From Rhizomys pruinosus (Eukaryota > Chordata > Mammalia > Rodentia > Spalacidae), in the NCBI GenBank assembly GCA_009823505.1, contig VZQC01008874.1:80037-144036 (forward strand): 64,000 bases of DNA. Direction: 5' to 3'. Below the pieces are notes generated by a model, which worked only from the letters and a program-made list of their open reading frames with translations, searched no databases and had not been told where the DNA came from. Position 1 is the first letter of the stretch, and each line of letters starts with the position of its first letter. Positions 22,714 through 33,145 of this stretch are shown in pieces. A program made the translations under genes and the position numbers.

Positions 22714-22829
22714 TGCTAGGTATGGTGGTGCATGCCTTTAATCCTAGCACTCAGAAGGCAGAGGCAGGTGGATCTTTGTGAGTTCAAGGCCAGCCTGGTC
22801 TACAGACCCTGTCTCAAAAAGACCAAAAA
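22714..22829 (+). mobile_element. B1 SINE, sense, internally deleted, 15-bp TSD
   Basis: Head TGCTAGGTATGGTGGTGCAT, the middle GGCAGGTGGATCTTTGTGAG, then CTACAGACCCTGTCTC. The stretch between CTACAG and ACCCTGTCTC (the usual AGTGAGTTCCAGGACAGCC part) is missing. Target-site duplication AGAAAACATTTGTTT is perfect at 22,699-22,713 and 22,830-22,844. Confidence 0.95.
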
Positions 22830-22844
22830 AGAAAACATTTGTTT

Positions 22845-23577
22845 CTCTAAAAATTAAAATTGACATCATTTTAATAAAAAACAAACAAAAACCAAAAATA
22901 CAGTCAGAGATGTACAGCCTTGGATTCAGTGACACAACACTGTCATCTACAAAGCTCATCGCCTAGAACTCCAGAGTCAAGTCACACAAAAACCATAGGA
23001 AACACATCATGTGTTTAAGGTTAGACCTGATTCATAGCCACCCCTAGCCATGTTAATGGGCTGGACATGCCTAGAAGGTGTACAGAAGCAGGAAATAAAG
23101 CGAGGGTCTGACATGATACTGAAGAAAAAGGATGCCTGAACGATAAGGTGGCATAAATGGGATTGGAAACTACGACCAAAACTCCCAAGAGTGGTGAGGA
23201 GAAATGAAAATTGTATATCAGGCTATTTCAATGCTCAGAATACAAAAAAACAGGAATAAACAGTGTTGGACAGTAAAGAGCCTCGGTGGAAAGATATAGG
23301 TCAAGACAGAGCGGAGGTATGGAATGAAAGCCAGGAAATGCAAGGCAGGGACTGCCCAGCTAGGTCAACCACACCTGAGAGATCAAAGAATGGGCAACTG
23401 TATGAAGCCAGAACTCGGAGGTGACTGATGATTTGTCAAGAACAACTGGAGTTCAAGACTGAATGGAAGAGAAGAGTTTGAGGAAACTGCCTTTTCCAAG
23501 AGTTTTAACAAAGTATGCAGAAAATCGATGAAACAATAGCTGAAAATAAACAAAAACATGTAAACAGAGCAGGTCAT
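22845..23577. other. No feature recognised
   Basis: Single-copy-like sequence. No repeat, exon or regulatory site can be supported. Confidence 0.4.
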
Positions 23578-23792
23578 TTTTTAAGCTTTATTTTATTCTT
23601 AATTATGTGCATGTGTGAATATCTTAGTGTGGGGCTGTCCACATTAATGCCGTGCCCTCAGAAGCCAGAAGGGGTGTCAGATCACCCACTGCTGGAGTTA
23701 TAAGTGGTTGTATGTGGGTGCTCAGAACCAAACTCAAGTCCTCTACAAGAACGGTGTGTTATCTTAACAGCCAAGCTATCTCTCCAGCCCTG
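23578..23792 (-). mobile_element. Old B2 SINE, antisense
   Basis: Head complement AAGCTATCTCTCCAGCCC at the right, GCTCAGAACCAAACTCAAGT for box B, and a T-rich left end. The body is diverged and lacks the internal duplication. Confidence 0.85.
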
Positions 23793-23821
23793 AGCAGCTT
23801 CACTTAAGAATAAAGATGTAA

Positions 23822-23965
23822 TAAGGTGTGATGTCAGATGCCTTTAATCTCAGTACTGGAAAGGAAGAGGCAGGCAGGTTTCTAAGAGATAGAGGCCAGC
23901 CTGGTCTACACAGGGAATTCCAGGTTAACTGGCACTACAGAGAGACCTTGTCTCAAAAATCATAA
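23822..23965 (+). mobile_element. Diverged B1 SINE, sense
   Basis: Motifs in order: GATGCCTTTAATCTCAGTAC, GAGGCCAGCCTGGTCTACAC and ACAGAGAGACCTTGTCTC, with an A-rich end. Confidence 0.85.
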
Positions 23966-24247
23966 AAAAGAATAAAGGTGTTACATCATGTTTGTATTAT
24001 TTTTGTATTCTTACGAGGACACAGAAAGCAAAGGTTGTAAATGCCAAAGAGGAGATAATGCCAGAGCCCTATCATCAGGTGGTTGGAATCAGAATGTTCC
24101 CCCAGGGTGTTCATAAATACAGTTCTGCTTATTATGCCCCCCAATTCCTGCTGAGGGACCCAGGCCCTATATGGGATTTATATTGTGCCTTGTTGGCTTC
24201 TTTAAATACCACAGTATATCTGTCTCCATACTCTTTATATTTCTTTT

Positions 24248-24506
24248 TTTTTTAATTAATTTATTTTTTTTTAATTTTATTTATTTTTGTATGTGTATGA
24301 GTGTACTGTCTGCATGTAGGTTTGTGCACCCGTGTCGTGCAATGCCGCGGAGGTCAGAAGAGGGTGTCGGATTCCCCTGGAACTGGAGTTCTCCCAGAAC
24401 CGGAGTTTCAGACCGTTCTCAGCCGCCATGTGGGTGCTGGGGACCGAACCCGGGTCCTCTGTAAGAGCGGTCGGCGGTCTTAACCGCTAGGCCATCTCTC
24501 CAGCCC
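24248..24506 (-). mobile_element. Young B2 SINE, antisense, with 18-bp TSD
   Basis: Perfect 18-bp target-site duplication ACTCTTTATATTTCTTTT at 24,230-24,247 and 24,507-24,524. CpGs are well kept, and both copies of the internal box are present (GGAACTGGAGTTCTCC and GAACCGGAGTTTCAG). Promoter boxes are intact on the minus strand. Confidence 0.96.
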
Positions 24507-24539
24507 ACTCTTTATATTTCTTTTTCTGTGTCTATTCCT

Positions 24540-24961
24540 ATGGTTTTCTTAGAACTTTGTGACATTCAAACAGGTATTTCAAAAAGAGTTCTAAAAACTT
24601 TCTTGAATGACCCACTGGCCGAGAGTATTTTCCTAAATTGAGGAGAGAGGCATCTAAGTCAGCCAGGAGACAAATGAGAAATGGGCTGTCAGGAGCCGAA
24701 AGGGAAGTGATGGATCCACTGTTTAGAAAGATCAATGCAGACTCGGAGGGAGAGACCGAGCACAGCAGGGACCACCTCCAGGCGGGCCCAGAACCGGAAG
24801 TTCCCCTGAAAAATGAACAGTCAACTAACTGCAAGATGAACAAGGGGGCAAAGCCTGACAATACACAAACAGAAGCCCCCTCTGAAATAGTCAGCTCACC
24901 GTTAAAAGCAAAAACAAGACAGCAACAAAAAGCCCTTTCAAATCTGCGACAAAATGACTAG
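24540..24961 (+). pseudogene. Possible broken coding sequence or exon, unidentified
   Basis: Two plus-strand frames adjoin. Frame a runs from an ATG at 24,540 and includes KRVLKTFLNDPLAESIFLN before a TGA at 24,642-24,644. Frame b is open from 24,611 to a TAG at 24,959-24,961 and includes REVMDPLFRKINADSEGE. The switch lies near 24,635. Composition is hydrophilic and charged, without low complexity, and CpGs persist here although the surroundings are CpG-poor. A pyrimidine-rich tract ending TTTTCTTAG precedes 24,553 and would serve as a splice acceptor. I do not recognise the protein. It could be an exon with a frameshift, a decayed processed copy, or chance. Confidence 0.3.
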
Positions 24962-25423
24962 CATTCGCTCCCACCCGCCCTCACAATGCCTGATGTGGTG
25001 GGTTCCCGGCCAGTCGGAAAACTTTCAAATGATATCGCAGCTACTCCATCTGAGTTCAGTTAAAGGGGTGATAGATAATACATGGACCTAGACTCTAGGG
25101 AAAAGATTTGTGTACTTCCTGGATAATAATTTACCTTTAAAAAATATGATTCTGCGTTATGAATGGAAAAAAACATACCATTTAAATTCAATAGTGCCTT
25201 GCATCATCAGGCAGAGAAAACAGAGCTGGAATAGGATTGGAAGCTTCCCTGAGATCTTTACCAAAGGGTCACATTTCAAAAGCAAAATCAAGTTCAAAAT
25301 CTGCAAGTTTCTGCCTATATACATGCACTGGAGAAGTTTTATATTCTAATTTATTTCCTGAAGAAGTCACAATAAACTACTTCATTTTGAATTTGAGGCT
25401 CCACAGATGCCTGATACACATGC
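24962..25423. other. No feature recognised
   Basis: Single-copy-like sequence following the possible coding relic. No poly-A tail typical of a processed copy is evident in this stretch. Confidence 0.4.
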
Positions 25424-25469
25424 AACTCAAGGGATTTCTTTTTTTTTTTTTTTAACTCAAGGGATTTCT
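25424..25469 (-). mobile_element. Poly-A-only retroposition scar
   Basis: The 16-bp sequence AACTCAAGGGATTTCT occurs at 25,424-25,439 and again at 25,454-25,469, with only 14 T between. This is the layout of an L1-mediated insertion whose cargo is nothing but the reverse-transcribed A tail (antisense). Replication slippage is an alternative, but the perfect flanking copies and the homopolymer favour retroposition. Confidence 0.7.
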
Positions 25470-26229
25470 ACCCACTTTAATTGCCAAATTCAAACAAAAG
25501 GAACTATATTAATAAAAACCAAGCACTGTAGTAAACCTTGGTTTAATCCATATTTAACAAGTATTAACAGGCATTTTTGTATTAAGAAGGCAATAACCAC
25601 ACACCATCTGCTGTCTGTTAAATGAGATTAATCTAATTGTTAAATCACAAATGGTAAGGACTGACATAAATATGTTTGATTAAAGTAGACCATGGGAAGA
25701 TTTTTTCTTTTTTGTAGTGACTGTAGAATGTCTCTTTGCTTGCTCTCCCTCATGTATGTCAGTTATTTGCACTTTTGCCAGAGAATGAGCAAAAGAGATT
25801 TAACAAACACACTCATCCCTTTCAGAAATCTGTGACTCAGCCTGAGAACCACTAGCACCACTCCTTGTCTCAGGTTCCAGCAGCAAAAGTGACCAGAACA
25901 CCAAATCATCTCCCTATATAGTGTATTTTCATTGACCATACAATTTTCACTTTCATGGATTTCTTCAGGTAAAGGACTATATAGTCCATAAAACTAACAT
26001 TCATCTGCTTCTTAATTTAGTCACCTAAAGTCAATCGTAAACATCGAAGATATTCTTTGATACCCAATCCAACTAAAAAGGACTAAAATATATATATAGT
26101 TGCAAAAGAACAAAAGAGATTAAGAAGATAAAAGCAAGAAAACAAAATCTCGGCAAAAATGTTTGAATGATAGAAAACAAAGAAATTGCAAATGCTTTAG
26201 CAGAGAAGAAAAGATAAAAAGTGAATTAT
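25470..26229. other. No feature recognised
   Basis: AT-rich single-copy-like DNA without recognisable repeats or coding signal. Confidence 0.4.
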
Positions 26230-26452
26230 CAGGGCTGGAGAGATGGCTCAGCAGTTAACAGCAGTTAACTGCTCCTGCAGAAGACCTGGGTTTGGTTCCC
26301 AGCACCTATAAGGTGGCTAACAACCAGATCCAGTTCCTGGGGATCTAATGCCCTCTTCTGGGCTCCAAGGGCATTGCTGACATGTTGTCTACTTACATAC
26401 ATACAGACAAAACACTCATACAAATAAAATACAAAATAATTAATAGATAAAC
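26230..26452 (+). mobile_element. B2 SINE, sense, older form
   Basis: Head GGGCTGGAGAGATGGCTCAG, followed by a local duplication of AGCAGTTAAC inside the A-box region; then GACCTGGGTTTGGTTCCC (B box) and CCAGTTCCTGGGGATC. The internal box duplication of the young subfamily is absent. The tail is AATAAA-rich. Confidence 0.92.
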
Positions 26453-27327
26453 GTTTCTTTTAAATGTGAATTATCCTACAAGGACCCTGGGATTCTATAA
26501 TGCCAGGGAACCAGAAATGAATTATAGAAGTAAAAATAGGAATTATTTAAATCACCTAATAACTCAAAACAATCAGGCCTCTATTATCTATCCCAGCAAT
26601 ATCTTCCTCCATCCACCTTATAGAAAACCAAAGATTGGCCTTTAGGAAGTCTTAGATGGCCGAACTCACTTTCACCTGCATCATCCACGAATAGGAGGAC
26701 ATCCAAAGGGCACTAGTATTTGAAGACAGCTAAGCTGCAAAATTCTCCAGAACTACCTCTTTCTTTACCAGCCTTAGTGAGCCAGGAATGAATTGTCAGG
26801 TTCTCAAGTTATGGGGTGAATGGGAGACAGCATTCAAAGAACAAAATTCAGCATTAATATCTCTCTCCCTGCTGGGCCACAGGCTTCCAAAGACTACAAA
26901 CTTTATTGAACAAGTAAAGATAGGTTACAAGCAGCTGTGGCTACTTTCAGCAAGCCCTCTCTTCTAGTGACAATTATTATTAGCACTCTCTCCAGTCTCA
27001 TTAACTTTTCTTTTTCCTTGCCCTTTATGGCTGGTAACATCCCCTTGCTGCTGCTAGCCCCTGGAGTTTAAGCATTTCTCTGTTGGCTAACCCTGTAAAC
27101 AGACACTCAAAAGAAGCCTTTCCTTAAGTGTGACTATTATTACCCACAAGGAGCATGATACATCCTCTGACTTCAAAGAGACTGATCAAACAGGCAGAAA
27201 AAGAAACTTTTATGAAAATAGGTGTATTAACAGAATTTACAAAAACTATATAAAATATGAGATAAGGAGATTACATCTAATAAATATCAGGAGACAACTA
27301 AGAAAGCACTAGAAATTAAAGGTTTTT
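26453..27327. other. No feature recognised
   Basis: Single-copy-like sequence; no repeat or gene supported. Confidence 0.4.
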
Positions 27328-27492
27328 TTGTTTTGTTTTGTTTTTGTCTTTTTCAGACAGGGTCTCCTTATAGTTCTAGCTGTCCTGGAACTCACTATGT
27401 AGACCAGGCTGGCCTTGAACTCATAGAGATCCACCTGCCTCTACCCCCCAAGTGCTGGGATTAATTAAAGGCATGCACCACCACACCCGGTC
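27328..27492 (-). mobile_element. B1 SINE, antisense
   Basis: Poly-T/TTTTG start, GTCTTTTTCAGACAGGGTCT, AGACCAGGCTGGCCTTGAAC and the head complement CACCACCACACCCGG. A short AATT duplication lies in GGGATTAATTAAAGGC. Confidence 0.95.
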
Positions 27493-27536
27493 TTATAAAT
27501 TACAGTTTTAATTAATTGAAATAAAATCAAATTGAG

Positions 27537-28115
27537 ATGATATGAAATACAGCAAAGACAGTGAGGCACTCCTAAGCCACATTACAGGTGACCTGAATGG
27601 AGAATCAGCCTGACTCTTAGCAGTGCTTTGATAGCCAAGAGTGAACTTGAAACCTGAGAGTATATTCCTTTAGCTCTCTCATGGAACTGTGCTCCCAAGC
27701 CTCCTCCATACTTTTATTCAAAACTGTGTCTCCAGCATCAATTTAGGAACTATAAGTTTGGACCAACCCTTATCAGAGAATCTTGCCCTTAGATCTCTCA
27801 CCTAAAATATCTCATACCACAAGCACTCTTAAGATTTTTCAACTGTTTTCAACTAGGGTAGGAATATAAATGTGCTGTGTTCAGCACTTTGAGATGATAA
27901 TTGGACCACACCCACAGTCATTCATTATCTTATCTTAAATGGAGGGCAAAGTGGGGCCCTGATGGATTAAGGTCTTATGCCCAGGTCACAAGAGCACATG
28001 GTTCAGGGAGCTTGTTTACATGATAAACAGTAGCTTTTAGGTGCAGTGTTAAATAAAAGTCATTAGTCCAGATTCTATCTATATTGAAAAAATCATTCCT
28101 ACAAGATACTCCACC
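27537..28115 (+). repeat. Unclassified interspersed repeat, copy 1
   Basis: Collinear with 43,160-44,425 once the SINEs in that copy are removed. Shared landmarks are AAGCCACATTACAG, TTCCTTTAGCT followed by TGGAACTGTGCTCC, AAAATATCTCATA, CACAAGAGCACATG, GAGCTTGTTTACAT and AAATAAAAGTCATT. It has no long open frame and no clear TIR or TG...CA ends. An old LTR or MaLR-type sequence is possible. Confidence 0.65.
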
Positions 28116-28289
28116 AGAAAGTTTCTCAAAATGACCAAAACAGGAAATGGAAGAGAAAAAAGAAGGAAATTTGAGCCTCAGTCCAGAACATCAACCCCCC
28201 ACTTACAATAGGTATTCAGAAATAGAAAGCTATAGGGTAAAGGGAATAAATCATAAAAACTGTGAATAAATGAGCTTTAAAGTACTTCA

Positions 28290-28482
28290 TTTATTATTTT
28301 AATTTATTTGTACGAGCATACTGCCTGGAAATAAGCGGGTATATCTGTCTTGTGCAATGTCAGCAGAGGTCAGAAGAGGGTGTTGGGTTCTGTGGAACTG
28401 GACTTACAGGAGGTCATGCTGGGACTTGAACCCTGGTCTTTTGCAAGAGCTGCCAGTGCATTAAGCCATCTCTCCAGACCCA
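28290..28482 (-). mobile_element. B2 SINE, antisense, diverged
   Basis: Head complement TAAGCCATCTCTCCAGACCC at the right, GGGACTTGAACCCTGGTC for box B, and GCAGAGGTCAGAAGAGGGTG in the body. The body has lost some sequence. Confidence 0.85.
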
Positions 28483-28589
28483 ATGAAGAAATTTATAAAA
28501 ATCTACATTTGAACAGCACATACCTTCAGACCAAAAAAATTGATAGATAGTCCAGGTCATCATTATATGGGCTCCTTAGTTGGACATTT

Positions 28590-29475
28590 CTAGAATGAAA
28601 ACCCACAGAATGGGAGGAAACCTTCACAGCAGATACATCCGACGAAGCATTAATCTTCAGAGTATACAAGCTACTCAAAAAACAAAGAAGAAAGAAAACA
28701 AATGAATCACTCAGAAGATGGAGCAAAGATCTGAACAGAGACTTCACAGAGGAGGAATTAGAGATGGCTGAGAAACACCTTAAGAAGTGTTCAACATCAC
28801 TAATAATTAAGGAAATGCAAATTAAAACCACCTTAAGATACCACCTTACTCCAGTAAGACTGGCTAGGATCAAGAAAACAAATGATGCCAAGTGCTGGAG
28901 AGGGTGTGGGGAAAGGGGAACACTCATCCATTGCTGGTGGGAATGTAAACTTGTGCAGCCACTATGGAAAACAGTGTGGAGAACCCTTAGAAGACTCAAA
29001 ATGATCCTGCCATTTGACCCAGTCATACCACTCCTGGGTATATACCCACAAGACTCATCTTACTGCAGAGATACATGCACAGCTATATTTATTGCCGCTC
29101 TGTTCACAATAGCAAAAAACTGGAATCAACCCAAATGCCCCTCAACTGACGAGTGGATAGAGAAAATGTGGTACATGTACACAATGGAATTCTATGCAGC
29201 AGTAAAGAAAGACAACATCATGAACTTTGCAGGTAAATGGATGGAGCTTGAAGACATCATGTTAAGTGAAGTAACACAGTCCCAGAAAAACAAACGACAA
29301 ATGGTATCTCTCATATGTGGACGCTAGTACCAATAACCCAGTTATAAATATTTCTTGTGGAGAGGGATGCACATTAAAAGAACAACAACAGAAAGATTGC
29401 ATCAGAAGGCTGACTGAAATAGTGACTCGGGAGGGGTGGGAGGGGTGGGAGAGGGACACGGGTGTATATTCGATT
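28590..29475 (+). mobile_element. 5'-truncated L1, ORF2 C-terminus, sense
   Basis: The element starts within late ORF2 (after about 28,588) and runs through the ORF2 end at 29,327 into a 3' UTR with an ACAACAACA run and a G-rich stretch at 29,427-29,455. A second L1-derived 3' UTR follows at once, so the end is approximate. Confidence 0.8.
28764..29327 (+). pseudogene. L1 ORF2 C-terminal domain, open but truncated
   Basis: An open frame of about 187 codons encodes the C-terminal end of L1 ORF2p, the endonuclease/reverse transcriptase that copies L1 and SINE RNAs. The cysteine-rich motif [18 protein letters not shown] is intact at roughly residues 44-61 of the frame. The usual late-ORF2 words follow: WNQPKCPSTDEWIE, then MEFYAAVKKD and KWMELEDIMLSEV. 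Neither the endonuclease nor the RT domain is present, so no active enzyme can be made. It is the best preserved C-terminal copy in the window. Confidence 0.9.
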
Positions 29476-29479
29476 GGTG

Positions 29480-31715
29480 CATGTTTAATTGACATGAGTT
29501 CAACAAGTATCCAGTTTTGCCCAGACTCTGTCTACAAGATACATGGTGTTTTAGGACTTAGTAAAAGTAAATATGGGCATATTGGACAACATTGGTTTGA
29601 AGACTGATAAAAACGGTAATGCATCTGAGTTAATTGGTGATATAAATTGCTCTTGTCCACATTAGCTTTAACTAAAATCTGTATAACAATTACTTTGGGA
29701 TTGGTATAAACAAATGTTCTCTATAATTTTGCTGTCATATAGTATCACCTGGTAGCAATCTCTTTCACCTATAGGATGATTTAACTCAAAAATGAACTTT
29801 GTTTCCCAAGTTAATCACATACAGTAACCCAAAACAGCATGGGTGAACTTGATGAAATCTGTGCCTTGATTCCACCCTATAGGTATGTATAAAACAACTG
29901 CTTTTTTGAGACTCATGGGTCAAAACTAAACACCTTAAATAAAAAAGGGGGATATAGATAGATATGAAAACTTTTTGTCAAAAAACCTTGCAACCCAAAT
30001 CTTAAAACTAACTATGGGAAAGGATTTGTATGTTCCAACAGGCCAGAGTATCACCAACTTAATGGCTGAGAAAGAAAATGCAGCTTTGCAGTGAGTAGGA
30101 TGTACCAGAAAGTGCCAGCAGAAGGATTGACTCCTCTGCGCATTGAAGGGAAGAAATGCCTCAGATTGCTGCAGACATCAGGCCCCTCTGTGGATCCTAC
30201 TAGTAACAACTATTTTTTAATGATTCCTAACGAAGCTTACCTTCTAGGTGCTGCAAAGGTTTTAATACAAGAGACTTTCTTAACTCCCCCCCATAGAATA
30301 AAGAGAAATAAGAGGATGATGAGGTCATTCTCCAGCTGTAGATTGGAACCAGCTGTTATAGAAGTGTTCTCTTGTAAAATCAGTAAAACTGCCTTCTTTA
30401 ATTGACTAATGGACATAGAAACTGTGAAAAGGATTATTTTCTATTCAGAACCAAATATAATGCTAAAGTCTCCTTAAGCTATGCACCTAAACAAAATATA
30501 TCAATACAGGAGCTCTGACATCAACAATGGATTATTCTACCAAGGAGATGTTGGCCAGGGGATCCAAGCCCCCACAAATGGTAAAGGCTCCTTGCCTCCT
30601 AACTGGGATATCTGCAGGAAGAGAGGCGATAAGGCCCTGCTGTTGAAGACCTGATACAAACATGGAAAAGATGTATGGAGACCGCACTTGCAAGTATACA
30701 GATGGTCTCTGGGATGCCAGAGAGTGTTACCAAAGACCACTAAACCAATAAAGCAAATATAGGTCTCCTTGAGTCAAGCAAGACTCCTCCGTCAGCACCA
30801 GCTACACCTCATCTGCCTGGAAATACTGTGCAGCAGTGGCAGCCATATGTCTGTATATCCCAAATCTAATTGGCTATTGGCTCTCTCCTTGGAGGAATAA
30901 CCCACGGCTGATGTCACAAGCTTACATCCTCTAATGGTTAGGAGATGTTATAAACCACACGAAGACCCTGCCATACTTGACAGAAGAAAATGTAGATCAT
31001 GAATTGACATACCATCCAAACATCTGTGTCTATACCAAAGTAACCTACCATAACAATTAGTACTGTTTAAATACCCATATATCTAATTGTGTGTGCTTCA
31101 TTAGTAGGATCGAAAGGCTATATATTATACTGTTTAAATACCTAAATATCTAATTGCATGTGCTTCATTAGTAGGATCGAAAGGTTATGCCTGGACAAGC
31201 TGGCAGCCCATGAAAGAAAACAGCCAGAACTGACTAGAGACCAAGACATCAGCTCCAGAGAAAGTAGAGTGTTTTGCTTCTCATCCACCTGTGCCCCTTT
31301 TCTAAGCCTAGGGAACAATCTGCAGAAGAGGGGGCGTGGTAGAATGTAAGGGCTTCGATTGGAGTTAATGGTGAAACTACAACAATATAGACTGGACACT
31401 CATTTGATCAACTTGATTGAACATACAAGCCCCCCCTGCTGGATGGTGGGACCCATGAGCTGTGTGGGTTTGGGCACAACTGCTTGCAAATTGGTTTTAC
31501 ATGAAGGATGCTGGTACTCACAAATTATCACTTATTGTTAAAAAAAATGAAAAAACATAACAAAAGAGCAGAGAAAGATGCAGAAAATTTACGGCAGAAT
31601 GCATGATCTGGGATGGGTAGGGGTGGGGTGGGGGGAAGGGAAGGGGATATATGCCTGAACTGAATTGGAAAATGTTGTATGAAATACACAAAGCATCAAT
31701 AAAAAAAAAAAAGAA
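29480..31715 (+). mobile_element. Long-type L1 3' UTR, sense, second copy
   Basis: Collinear with 4902-6895. It ends with GGGTAGGGGTGGGGTGGGGG, then GTATGAAATACACAA and poly-A, the standard rodent L1 terminus. Its last 385 bp are almost identical to the L1 insert at 2770-3154. The join with the preceding ORF2 fragment at about 29,475 may be natural or may be two adjacent insertions. It encodes nothing recognisable. Confidence 0.6.
31062..31190 (+). repeat. Two-copy tandem duplication, 67-bp period
   Basis: ACTGTTTAAATACC begins at 31,062 and again at 31,129; each copy continues through ATCTAATTG and TTAGTAGGATCGAAAGG. The homologous sequence near 6390-6450 shows only one unit, so the duplication is private to this copy or its subfamily. 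Confidence 0.85.
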
Positions 31716-32025
31716 AAAAAAACAGACCTGAAGAAAAATAGTACTGTCATATACTAAGCATATAAGACATTGCACACAGATTTGCTATAAAAGTATATGC
31801 AAATTAGATAGCATTACATCAAGATTATTTCCTCATCTAGAAAATTGTACTATGTTTAAATAACATTCTTGCTTTCATAAAACACTGACTGAATGAAGTA
31901 TTAAAGGGAATAAATAAAGTATCAAATATAAGTTGTATCATTTTCAAAAATTATGTGAATTTAAAATTATTTCAAAATGGAAAATTGGCATATATGTGAT
32001 ATATTTCATATATAAATTTCTTGGG
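31716..32025. other. No feature recognised
   Basis: AT-rich sequence between an L1 tail and a B2. Confidence 0.4.
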
Positions 32026-32280
32026 GGCTGGAGAGATAGCCTAGCGGTTAAGAGCACCAACTGCTCTTGCAGATGACCTGGGTTCGATCCCCAACACCCA
32101 CATGGTGACTGACAACCATCTGTAACTCCAATTCCAGGAGAACTCCAGTTCCAGGGGAGTCTGACACCCTCTTCTGACCTCTGAAGCATTGCATGACACA
32201 GGTGCACAGACCTATATGCAGATAATACATTCGTACACATAAAAAATTAATAAAAATTTTTAAAAATAAAATAAAATAAA
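32026..32280 (+). mobile_element. B2 SINE, sense, duplicated-box subfamily
   Basis: Head GGGGCTGGAGAGATAGCCTA, B box GGGTTCGATCCCC, duplicated boxes CCAATTCCAGGAGAACTCC and AGTTCCAGGGGAGTC, and an AAATAAA-rich tail. Tail and next head are separated only by GTATTTCTTGG, similar to the TAAATTTCTTGG upstream, a probable target-site duplication. Confidence 0.93.
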
Positions 32281-32292
32281 TGTATTTCTTGG

Positions 32293-32515
32293 GTCTGGAG
32301 AGATGGCTCAGTACTTAAAAACACTGCTGTTTTGCAGAAGACCTGGGTTCAAATCCCAGCACCCACATGGCGGCTAACAACTCTTCATAACTTCAGTTTA
32401 GGGTATCTGATGCCCTCTTCTGTCCTCCACAGTCATTGCATGATAGGAGTGCAATTACATACATGCAGACAATACACTGGTACACATAAAATAAAAATAA
32501 TAAATAAAATATTAA
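32293..32515 (+). mobile_element. B2 SINE, sense, older form
   Basis: Head GTCTGGAGAGATGGCTCAGT, B box GGGTTCAAATCCC, then GATGCCCTCTTCTGTCCTCC. It lacks the internal duplication. It lies head-to-tail behind the previous B2. Confidence 0.92.
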
Positions 32516-32609
32516 AATATATATAATTCATTTGTGTATTACACATTCAAATAAGAAAAAAGCATACTACACACAAAAGATTGAAATGAAACTGAACTTT
32601 AGAGCAACA

Positions 32610-32762
32610 GAACTGGGGCTGGAGCAATTAAGAACACAGCGAACAATCTGTAGCTCCAGTTCCAGAGGATTCAATGGGGTATTGTATACATGGGTGCACT
32701 TGTGTATATGCAGGCAAATATTTATAAACATACAATAGAAATAAATAAAATCTTAAAAACAA
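32610..32762 (+). mobile_element. B2 SINE, sense, internally deleted
   Basis: The head GGGGCTGGAGCAATTAAGAA runs almost directly into CTCCAGTTCCAGAGGATTC, so the B box is lost. The tail AATAAATAAAATCTTAAA abuts the L1 5' end. Confidence 0.75.
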
Positions 32763-32780
32763 TTTTAGACTGTGTGTGTG

Positions 32781-33040
32781 AATAGAAGGACAGGGGCGCA
32801 CAGACTCCATGCATAGTTGCCCAGGTAGGTTTGTGGCTTGCAGGCCTTTGGTGGCCCACCCCAGGAGCTGCCACCCAACACTAGAACCATAGAGAGGAAC
32901 TGTGTACCTGAATAGAAGGACAGCCAGGGGCACACACACTCTGTGCACAGCTGCCCAGGTGGGGTGTGGTTGTGGGCCAAAGCATCCCCCCCACCCCACC
33001 CCACCCCACTCAAGCTACTGATACTGTGGTGGAAAGTATA
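32781..33040 (+). promoter_or_regulatory. L1 5' UTR tandem monomers
   Basis: AATAGAAGGACAG starts at 32,781 and again at 32,911, a 130-bp period; both copies continue with a GGGG(C)GCACA(C)A block, GCCCAGGT and a G-rich section. Tandem monomers are the known promoter architecture of murine-type L1s, each monomer adding promoter strength. The second ends in CCCCACC repeats. Activity today is unknown. Confidence 0.75.
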
Positions 33041-33145
33041 AACTGCTGGTGCTGTGGTTTACTGTTGTTGGGAGGATCCAGCAGTGTCAGTGATTCGAGG
33101 CTGCATAGCCAAAACTGAGGAAGAAACCAGCAGGAAGTAAACTGA

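Noticed and set aside
28526..29026. 166-codon minus-strand frame
   Set aside because: It is opposite the L1 ORF2 C-terminus, which is the real reading direction.
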